NCBI GenBank assembly: GCA_033675265.1 | Contig: JAUJYZ010000169.1 | Location: forward strand, 1 to 64,000 | Reading direction: 5' to 3' | Source: Actinostola sp. cb2023 | Lineage: Eukaryota; Cnidaria; Anthozoa; Actiniaria; Actinostolidae | DNA: 64,000 bases | Shown: one piece after another, positions 36,701 to 48,700 of the stretch | How positions within the stretch are numbered: the first letter of the stretch is position 1 | How the letters are laid out: each line of letters starts with the position of its first letter | Notes under the pieces: generated by a model | The model's database searches: none | What the model saw: only the letters and a program-made list of their open reading frames with translations | What the model was told of the DNA's origin: nothing | Program-made: the position numbers and the translations under genes

Positions 36701-39700
36701 TGATTTTCTTGGCGGCGGCGGTGAATGGAAACACTGCAATTGGCTGTATGAAGACGCCTATTTGATTTGAGAAGACAGCAAAGGATGATGGGAATGAACT
36801 GTTGGTTTGCATGCAGATATCAAATGAAAGAAGATTGAAAATCCCAATGAAACCTAAAGGCTATATAAGCTGTAGAATGACTGAAAGACAGACAGACACA
36901 CAGAGATAGAGAAAAAGACATGCAGACAGACACAGACAGACTGACAGAAAGACAAACGGATGGGGAGAAACAGACAGACAGAACGATAATCAAACAGACA
37001 AACAGACAGCTATAAAGACAGACAGACATAAAGGAAAACAAAATTAATGAGCAGCACTAAAGCACTAGTTTCATGCTGTTGATTTTCCAGTACTATTAGT
37101 GTACGCATACTTGATTCAAACGGCTCGTAAGTCATGAGGCCAAGCCAATGGCACATCATCGGTTTATTACTGATCACTCCTGTGAATGGGTCCTTGTTTA
37201 CTTTGACCAATGAATGGTAATGTTCATTGCTCATGTGATCGCCGTCACACAATTCCTTTTCATGGATGACATTTTCCATGCATTTTTGAAGGTTTTCTGT
37301 AGCGATTTTCATTTGATGAGAAATCTGCTCCAGCTCGCAATGGATATCGTAGAATGCGCGGCGTATTTCTCTGGGACCTGAAGAAAATGCAAACCACAAA
37401 ATGTTAGAACAAAATTATTAATTAATTAATTAACTAAAATTAATAACATTTTCGTCGTTTTGCGAAATAAATAAAAATGATTGTGATGACGATGATGATG
37501 TTCGCTATGAAATGATGCGACGATGATAGTGAATGATGCTACATGATGCATGTCAATCATACTGACAACCGGATATAATACACTAACTGACTGACGATTA
37601 CCGGGCTCCTGCGATTAGCCGATTACCCAGTTAACGTTCAATTTGATTGACAGAAAACCAATGTAATGTTTTGGCGCGAATGAAATTAAAAACGTCACCG
37701 GCCACGATACAAGGAAAACACCTGTCATTATTGCAAATTATTCCATCATTTATTTCCAAACCTTCTTTGTTTTTGTGCATATTGTGCTTCAGTTCACTAA
37801 GACTGCATCTCTGCATGGTCTCACTCTGGCTTCGTCCCCCTACTCGTACAATTCCCTTGGGATGAAACTCGTGGATGCCCTCTAAGAATTGATCTAGGGC
37901 GTGGTTGGTGTAGCAGACAACCAGTATAGGATGGCTAGCGCGAACCCGTCGATGTTCTTCGTCCAACTCCTCCTCCTCGTCCTCAAACACGACGTCTGTT
38001 CCTCTCATCCATTGATCTTTATTGTGCAAAAGAACTCTGACGACCTAACGGGAATAGAACTAGTAAGTTGGAACTATTTTCGATATACAAAATTGCAGAA
38101 TCGTTGTCGGGTTGAAAATCATAGAACATTGAAGCTGAGACCGCTAGGATGTAAGCGGTAAATCAGCTAAGTTTTATGTAGTCAGAGGAAACTTTTAGTG
38201 TTTATTGAAAGAAATGATCTCTAAGCAAAATTATTTTACACATATTCGGGGAATAGATTACGAATAAGCGACGTTATTTGACTCATTTACCGCTTTCCCA
38301 GGTATCCCTTGCGGTCTTAACTTCTATGTTCTATGATTTTGAACCCGACAACGATCATTCAATTTAGTGCATATATTGTTTATTAACTTTAGTCAGTGAA
38401 ATCTCGTCCCATGCATGCCATATTTAGCTATCGCTACCTTGAGTCCTATGTAGGTCTTTCCTGTCCCTGGAGGACCCTGAATGAGGGCAAACTCTTTAGT
38501 CAACGCGAGCTGCACGGCCGAAAGCTGAGACGCATCGAGTTCCAGATCCTCGGCACTCGGCCATGAGTTCATGTCAAGGATTTGTACAGCTTTTCCTGTC
38601 AAAAAACTCAATTTAGATTATTTTCGCATTCGTTATTGAAAATCAACACGTGCGTCTGGAAAGCCAACTGTCTCCACTGGCAACTGTTGCTATGGTACAA
38701 AGTGACTCCTCCATACTCCCCTCGGGATATCTCTGCTTCTGTACAGTGCCCGAAGTGATGGCGCAGCATCTGATAAAATATAGAACACTAAGTAATTGAG
38801 ATATTTAAAACTCACCCGATCTCTTGTCGTCAGAAAGCGACAATCGACTGAATCGGCCCTCCAAGGCTCTGTATGAACAGAAAAGATTCGCATAAATGTT
38901 GTGAACTGCTGAATGTAAGAAAATACCAAAACATATATGTTCGAGCTCGTTCAAAGAACGGCAGTAAAATGAAGCACTCAAGCCAAGACCGAATGGGAGC
39001 ATGGGTAATATTAAAACGTACTGTCTAACGGTTTTAACTGATAAAAAATCCCATCATTCCTTTCGGTCTTGCAAGTAGGTTTGATTGCTTTTAGCGACAA
39101 CGTTTTTGAAATAGCTGTACGTTCAAAATAAATATTCTATTGGTTGATATCAATCGGCTGTGAAAAGTCCTTGACATCACGGAGGAGCAAACTCTAAGTG
39201 ATATCAAGGCCAAATTAAGGGTGAGAAAGGACTCGGGAAGGAGGGAGGGGAGGAGCGAGGAGGAGGAGGGGCTTAAGCCAGACATTTCCATGCAGCTTCT
39301 CAAAGCTACTCTATAGATCAAATGCAATAATGGCGTTCAATTTCAATATATTGCCATTGTTCTGGACTGACTAGCCTCGTGTTCATGTGGAAACACAAAA
39401 GCATTTCCACCTGTATGAGCGGCTAGTCAGTCCAGAACAATGGCAATTGAAATTGGACGTCATTATTGCATTCGGTCTATACTTTTTCCAAAGTACTTTA
39501 AAGATTACCTTCTTGATGATTTTTCCCTCATGATGGGTGATAAATCATAGGTTACTCTCTCCCTGAACCTGTTTCTTAGATAGGCAGGGGGTTGTACTTC
39601 GTGCTGACAGTCCACTACATACCGCTGATGAAGAACATAAATAACATAAATGAAGCAGTAGAACATGATTTGCGAGCTATAGTATGATAAAGGCATGGAA

Positions 39701-42700
39701 TTGACTGAAGCATATGTATATGGATATCATTGTCATCATCATATCATCGTCAACAATCATAATCACTATCATTGTTTTATTAATACTGTCATCACCATCA
39801 CATGCATCATCATCATTATACATCACGCTATATAAATAAAGATTATTATTATTATGATCGTCATCAATGATCATTGTAATCACTATCATTGTTTTTATTA
39901 ATACTGTCGTCGTCATCACATGCATCATCATCATTATACATCACGCTATATAAATAAAGATTATTATTATTATTATTATGATCGTCATCAATGATCATTG
40001 TAATCACTATCATTGTTTTTATTAATACTGTCGTCGTCATCACGTGCTTCATCATCATCATTATACATATATTTTACAGGAGCAAGGATGGCTTAGCTGG
40101 TTAGTGCGCGGCCTACTATGCGAGAGATGCCCGGTTCGATTCTTCATGACCTCACATCCTTGTTTCGACTTCTTTCTAATCCGTGTAGTAACGGAGCACT
40201 GATGGAGGGATGGGGGTAAATGGGCGCACCTTCGAGCACTCTACACGAGCCGCTGGCTCGGGAGATTGGGCAACCACTGCCCGCGTTATCGAAGTAAAAT
40301 AAATACCTTTACCTTTTCACATCATCATCGATCCCAACCATATTCATCACCATCAATTATTCAGTACTAGTGGCTAGGTTTTGTAACTATAACTTATCAA
40401 AAAGGATATCTACCTTGAAAGGAATCCGTTCAGGATCGACTTCTTTCAGTCCTTCTAATACATGGCGATACGCTTCAAAATACGCCGTCGTCTCTACCAT
40501 ATCGAATGTCGTCTTGTCGAGCTCAATCGTTTGAGACATGTCTGTGAAGTGTACTTCAACTCTGCCCTATTTATACATCAGAGAAACGCAATGATTATCC
40601 AACTGTTATTAATAGAAGTATAATCGCGTCCTACTCAAGTTCTGTGCATGGTATAAAAACAGAATTATATACAAGTCGACGCAAGTCATGATCAAAGCCA
40701 GTTTGCAGATAAGAACAATTGACTTGCGCTGTTAAAATTAAAATTAAAATTAAAATGGTGTCGACGTACGTATAAAGTATTTGAATATATGGAGTCAGAG
40801 TGATCGAATTAAGTCAACCAGCCAAACGTAAAGTAAGATGAGCGCGTCGGTCGACTTACGGAGTCATAGTACGTGAATGCATGTCAACCTAAGTCAGCAC
40901 ACGCCTATGCATGTGGGTGCAGCCAAACGTAACGTAAGATGAGCGCGTCGGTCGACTTACGTCGGTCGACTTACGGAGTCATAGTACGTGAACGCAAGTC
41001 AACCTAAGTCAGCACTAGGGTTTTCCACAAGTTGCTCGAATTTCTGTTAAAAGTTTCCCCATAAATCCTAAAAAGTTGCCTATAAATTGCTTAATTTAAA
41101 AAAAAGTTGCTCAGAAGTTGCTCGTTTCTCTAACTCAAATAATTGAGTATAATATCTAAATTTCACGTTTTTACTGTTCCAATAGATAATTTTGTAACAT
41201 CTGACGTTTGCATAGTGATATAACGACCATATTCGTGATTAACAACAGGTGGTGGGAGTACACACCCCATAAAGATACCATAATGTCTGTTTTCAGAGTC
41301 TTCAGAGTCTTCAGAGTCTTCAGAGCTGGAATATGTTTCGACATTGGCCGCCATTTTGAAAGCGTGTTCACATGAATACCGCTGACCATATATCTATCGC
41401 TTCACAAAACACAGGTAACCCCAAAAAACGATATACTGAGCTTCAATCATCAGCAGAGAAGATCAAAATTGATATTTTGATATTGACATTCAATAGGGAA
41501 GGGAATCCATCTCAATTTTTCATGAGACATCATGCAAAAAAGCTTTTTGTCTCTTTAAAAAAGGATAAATTTCTCGAATTGGAAGAAGTTGCCAAAAAGT
41601 TGCTCAAATACTAAAGTTGCCAGAAAGTTTCTCGAAAGCGCAATAGTTGCCGAAAAGTTGCCGAGCAACTTGTGGAAAACCCTAGTCAGCACACGCCTAT
41701 GCATGTGGGTGCAGCCAAACGTAACGTTAAGATGAGCGAGTCATAGTACGTGAACGCAAGGCAACCTAAGTCAGCACACGCCTATGGATGTGGGTGCAGC
41801 CAAACGTAACGTTAAGATGACCGCGTCGGTCGGCTTACGTACTTAGTGAACGCATGCCACTATAGCATTAGCACCAGATTCTTTTACCTCTTTCAACTCC
41901 TTCAGATCTCGATTTTCAACGGTAGCGAGTATAATAGTCTCAAATTTGTCCTTGGATAAGCAGAGTAAGGAGCCGTAAATAAGTCTCTTGCTGTTCTCCC
42001 ATCTAACGTGGCGCATCTTCGATACGTCAAAGCTGATTTTATGCGTTAATCCTTTCGATGTGAACACGGGAAATAGAATGCGCACTCCATGGTACACTCG
42101 TATATCCTAAAAACACAGACGAAACATGTTAGCTTATCATACTATATGTTGAATATATATGGTGATGATGATAACAAGATATTACATAAGATATTACATA
42201 AAGAGAAAAAATACTTTTAAGCATTTTAATTTATTTTAATTTTTAATTTTAATTTATTTTAATTTATTCCTTAATTTATTATCTATATACTTCAGTTACA
42301 GTCATTTGCAAAAATTCTGGCCGCCACGAAATATCAATATATCAATATATTGGGTGCATTATGGGTAATTAAATAATACAATTTCAAGTTTCCTAACTTA
42401 TTAAGTGTCATTGTCTGAGAAAACCGGGCAGAGTTGAAAGATGGGGGTCGGCCGATTCCTTTCAAATTGCTCTCATTTATTACCTATAGGAATAGATTAA
42501 GAATGGTCGTATTTAAAGTTTGGTTCAGGCTTTTGCTCGAAAGTTGACCACCCCCCCCTTGTTTTGCATCAAAATCGCCCTGAAAGACGCTAAAATTTCG
42601 GGTCACTTTGGCGCTCTGTAAAACTCATATTACATGATTTTCTATGATACATTTAGTTTGGTTGTAATATTTAGCCTATGTAGAGCTGGGTTACATGCAA

Positions 42701-45700
42701 TAATGGCAAATTTTCGAAAAACATCTTATTTTCACTTCGAGTTAAAAGTCAGTTGTCGACGGCCTTCGGCGGTCGACTAAATTTAAGCCATTTTATGGAG
42801 GTCCGTTCTTAAAAGTGCGGCAGTTTATTTTCTTAATTTAGCCATTTTTAACAAGTTTATTCTTTCCTTTCTTGATTTCCAAAAACTCTTACTCGGATAT
42901 TTTCAACGACTTCGCGTGAGCAGCCTCCGACTCTTCAAGGTAGTCGGCTCTTTTCCCGTCAAATTTTGTTTGTTTATCATCAATAAGTCGGACTTGGTTC
43001 TTCGTATACTGTCTTTTTAACCGCAAGCCACTCTTTAGTGCTTTAAAAGACCTTAAAATCTTACAAGAACATGATAAAAGGTAAATAGCTTCGTTTCACA
43101 CATACTAATTAAGTCAATAAACACTCAGTCAGTCAATTTCAGCAGATTGTGTGACAGAAGTGTTTGATCGCGATTTTGCCGGGAAAACAAGGGTTTCAAG
43201 CTCTCGCTATGTACAACATATTACAATCCAATCAAAAGAAATATATATTTTAATGCCTAGATGGATTTATTCAGTAAATATACCATTATTAAACATTTGA
43301 GAGTTCGTCCGCAAATCATCATTTAGAATCTGTATGTCAACAGCGACACTAAATGAATACTAATTTCATTGAACATGGTCACGCATCACTAATTTAAATT
43401 TGGCTGTATTCACCGTTAAAGTAGCATTGGATTGCTGATGCAATAGTATTGTAATATCTTGTAATCCAGTGAGTTAAACATGATTTGATACAACAAATCA
43501 ACAAACTAGTGTGTTCAGTTACAGACATAACTGGACTATAATAGTGAACTCTCACCAGCCAATCTCTCTCTGATATTGCGTCAGTCCACGCACTGAGCCG
43601 GCCCCGTCCACACTAATCCGTTTTCGTTTGAAAACGCATACTTTTTTATCCGTTTTTAGCGATCGTCCACTAATAATAATAATATGTCGGTTCTTATATA
43701 GCGCATTCCACTGACAAACAATCAAATGAAAACATAGATGAAAACGGAGGTTTTCGAAAAAGCTTTCAAAAGTGGAGACGTTTGAAAACGCCGCATGCAG
43801 GTCTCAGATCCAGGAAAAGATGTGACGGCGTTTCCCGAACCGGCAGTTTTTGTACCTTTTTATGAATAAATTAAACATTCAAGAGAGCTATATATATATT
43901 ACTCTTACTTTGAAAAAATTGACCGTTCTCCGGAAAACGGCGTAAACCGGTCTGGAGCTGCGCCTGGATCTATATTTGGTGCAAAAACGGAGCTTTTCAG
44001 AAACGCTTACGTCACAACTGGTTATGCAAGCCGCAGTTACCCGCAGGAAAAGAAGGGTATCTCCACAGGGCCCCCTAAACTCATCAATAATTTCACAAAA
44101 ATGCTAGTAAAAGAATAAAAGTAATTATAGAGAAAAAGCTTTGTTTGATTAAAACTCGGCATAATGAACGTTTCCAGCTAAAATTACAAATTATATTACA
44201 TTATATTGTTTTTTGTTTTTCTTTATCACGCGCGCGCGCGCGGTGTATCGCGGTGTACCACGCGCGCGCGTGACAAAGAAAAACAAAAAGCGATATAATT
44301 ACTTTTATTCTTTTATTAGCATTTTTGTGAAATTATTGATTAATTAGGGGGCCCTGTGGTATCTCTGGCGCTATTGGAGCGTGCGTTGGGGGAGGAAAGG
44401 GGAGGGGAAGGGGAAGGAGGAACGGTGGGCGGGGAAGGGGGAGGAGGGTGTTTGGAATAAAATTACTTTTTTTAATTCAACGTGTCAATCGATCTAGCAT
44501 TACTGCTAATTTGGGACACGACTCTCAACACTCATTTCTTACTACATTCTCTATTATGTACTATACACCCAACGCTCATCTCACTAGTTCGTTTTTAATG
44601 AGGGAGGAAAACCGGAGTACCGAAAAACCCTCGAAACAAGGGAGAGAACGAACTGACAAACTCAACTCACATGAAGTGCCCGATTCGTGAATTGAACCAG
44701 GTACCACAGCGTTTCATGAGAGGCGAATGCTCTCACCACTCGGCCACCATTGCTCCCTAGAGAGGGGATGGGGAAAGGAGGAGGGGGAACGGGGGAAGGA
44801 GGAAGGGGAGCGGGAGCGGGACGGGGGGGGAGGGGGAGGGAGATGAGGTAGGGAGCAGGCGGGAGACGTGCACGAGGAGTTTGAGAGGTGCACTACAGTC
44901 AAAGCCAGGCTATAGAAACTGCTATAAACTACAGATGGTTTAACGCCTGTTCTTGACAATAACGGAAGCGCATCAATTAAAAATAAGGTACAGTACCAAA
45001 ATCAACAATTTACGGCGTCGAAACCACCCCTCCCCTCCCCTCCACATTCTCCCATCCAGATAACCAAAACAGAAAATGAGAAAAGATAGGAATAAAAATC
45101 ATAATCGTTAACTGTTTATACCACATACAAGCAATTCATGTTTTAGAGTAATGTTCAGTGTTTTGTACATTTGAAAATCAAAGGAATATATAAGTGTTCT
45201 TTAACGATAATAGTTTTTTCAGTTTTCACGCGTAATGAAATAATGGTTCAAATGACGTTTCGGCTGCACTGGTGGCAGCCTTCACGTGAAAACCGTGAAA
45301 ACTATTATCGTTATGTCTAACTCACGCGAGACTGGCCTTAATGACTAGTAGATTAAAAAACTCACTTGACCCATGTTTGGTCCTGTTTAGGACAAAATAT
45401 ATATACTAAAATATCCACCCTGTCTAGGACAACACCCTCTATTTTATGACCTTATTTAGGACAAAGGACAAAATACTGTCTTCTGTCTGGCAGGTCTACT
45501 GATACAGTACACAAAAATTCATCACCGACGACAATCGTGCATTACCATACCCTGTTTAGGACAGACTCACATATATAACATTATATACCCAGTCAAAAAC
45601 CGATACCCTGTCCAGCGGCACGCCCCCGTATAGCCCAGACCCTACTAACAGAACTGCACCGTGAACTTTCAGATGAAAACGAACAAATGATCGATATATC

Positions 45701-48700
45701 CAAAGTGAAACACATGAGTTTCTCATACACACGAGACAATTGTAACAATTATATATTTCAGGTAACCACTCAGTAACGTTCATTTGTACGACTGTGTAAT
45801 CTTGAAATTAAAACACTAATAACTATTAATTGTCCTGAATTACTCTGTGATAAATCAAATACAAAATTTTGATTCCATTTTAATGATAATGAAGCAGATT
45901 ATTTCACGGCAATGTTGTAAGAAATAGATCATGTCTAAAGTACCCTACAAGTGACCACTAGTGACCACGAGTGACCACGAGTGACCACGAGTGACCACGA
46001 GTGACCACGAATGACCACGGATACCAAATTGAAAAAATTAAGAAGCAAAAAAAAAAAACCGATAGTAGAAAGAGATCGGAAAAAGACCAAAAAACGACTG
46101 TTGGCGAGTGGTACGTTTATTACTTTATCAACTCAACTGTTTTTGAATCTTCAAATACGTAACAATTTTTTTATATAGTATGTTTAGAATAATAAGAACT
46201 TCCTAGCGTGTCATGAAATTAGTTTTGCAACGGGTTTTAATTCTATTTGGATTGACAAGTTTTTGCCGCAGTTTATGCGAGAACTAACATTATTTTACAA
46301 TTGTGTACTTACTGGCGTAACACTTCGTGAAAAAAACTATTGTAATGCTTCATGTTTCACCCTCATAAAAACGGGTATGCTCTTTCTTTATATTAACTAA
46401 CTACCACCAGTATCGTCACAATCTAGATCAAAGGGATGTTTCAAATTGAGCACTTCTTGGTTTACAAGAAATGTTGCGGTTCCTTTTATTCTGTTAGGCT
46501 TGACAGTCACAAAATAATCCTGTGACACATCCTGTTGTAAGCAAAGCTTAAAAATTCTTTGATAGACGGACTTCTTTTGTTGTAGATGGGTAGTCCTTCC
46601 CGATAACTTTCGATGTTTTCGTCTGAATCAGTGAATTCATGATCAAGGTTCCGATTGCAAGATGCTGGCTCCTCTTCGTCTGAACTTAACGTTATCTGAA
46701 CTTGTTGCCTTCTTTTTCTCAAAGTTTTGATCTTCTTCCTTTTTGGGTGTTAAGTCTTTCCGTTTCATGATTAATCAGTTCAGTTGTGATGAAGGTCCAG
46801 TACATGCATGCAGGATCCACATGCAGTACTGAAACTGACAAGCAGACTCAATGACGCGCTTTGGCACTGAAATGGGTTTTTACCGTGAGAACGGCGAAAG
46901 GTGATTGGCTGCTAAAGATTTCCTGAACGAAGTCATAATCGTCACTATAATTAGTGATTGGCCCCTTCATCCATCCATCCACATCCATCCATCCATCCAT
47001 CCATCCATCCATCCATCCATCCATCCATCCATCCATCCATCCATCCATCCATCCATCCATCCATCCATCCATCCATCCATCCATCCATCCATCCATCCAT
47101 CCATCCATCCATCCATCCATCCATCCAAGCATCCATCCATCCATCCATCCATCCATCCATCCATCCATCCATCCATCCATCCATCCATCCATCCATCCAT
47201 CCATCCATCCATCCATCCATCCATCCATCCATCCATCCATCCATCCATCCATCCATCCATCCATCCATCCATCCATCCATCCATCCATCCATCCATCCAT
47301 CCATCCATCCATCCATCCATCCATCCATCCATCCATCCATCCATCCATCCATCCATCCATCCATCCATCCATCCATCCATCCATCCATCCATCCATCCAT
47401 CCATCCATCCATCCATCCATCCATCCATCCATCCATCCATCCATCCATCCATCCATCCATCCATCCATCCATCCATCCACATCCATCCTCTATCCATCCA
47501 TCCATCCATGTCATCCATCCATCCATCCATCCATCCATCCATCCATCCATCCATCCATCCATCCATCCATCCATCAACCTCCATCCATCCATCCATCCAT
47601 CCATCCATCCATCCATCCATCCATCCATCCATCCATCCATCCATCCATCCATCCATACATCCATCCATCCATCCATCCATCCATCCATCTATTTATTCAT
47701 TCATTTATAATTATCCGCGTTTATTCGATCATCCGCTCATTTATTCGTTTCGGTTTGTTCGTTCATGAATGTGTTCGTTCATTCATTCATTCATTCTGTT
47801 ACGGAAATCCGTCGAATTCGGTCCCGTAGGAGACAATAAACAAGAATCACGCTTAATTAACTGGCCTTGATGTTTATAAAAGCATTACAATAGTTTTTCA
47901 CGAAGTGTTACGCCAGTAAGTACACAATTGTAAAATAATGTTAGTTCTCGCATAAACTGCGGCAAAAACTTGTCAATCCAAATAGAATTAAAACCCGTTG
48001 CAAAACTAATTTCATGACACGCTAGGAAGTTCTTATTATTCTAAACATACTATATAAATTAATTGTTACGTATTTGAAGATTCAAAAACAGTTGAGTTGA
48101 TAAAGTAATAAACGTACCACTCGCCAACAGTCGTTTTTTTCCTTTTCGATCTCTTTCTACTATCGGTTTTTTTTTTTGCTTCTTAATTTTTTCAATTTGG
48201 TATCCGTGGTCATTCGTGGTCACTCGTGGTCACTCGTGGTCATCCGTGGTCACTCGTGGTCATCCGTGGTCACTCGTGGTCACTCGTGGTCACTTGTAGG
48301 GTACTTTAGACACGATCTAAAGGAATATCGATATTGTTGCAAAGTCATTGCATGAACATGTTCAATGAAGTAATTAGTATTCATTCAGCGGTACGTGTTG
48401 CTGTTGACATACAGATTCTAAATGATGATTTGCGGACGAACTCTCAAATGTTTAATAATGGTATATTTACTGAATAAATCCATCTAGGCATTAAAATATA
48501 TATTTCTTTTGATTGGATTGTAATATGTTGTACATAGCGAGAGCTTGAAACCCTTGTTTTCCCGGCAAAATCGCGATCAAACACTTCTGTCACACAATCT
48601 GCTGAAATTGACTGACTGAGTGTTTATTGACTTAATTAGTATGTGTGAAACGAAGCTATTTACCTTTTATCATGTTCTTGTAAGATTTTAAGGTCTTTTA

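Noticed and set aside
46905..47829. Long His-Pro-Ser-Ile and Met-Asp-Gly-Trp open frames
   Set aside because: Pure translation of a CCAT microsatellite on both strands.
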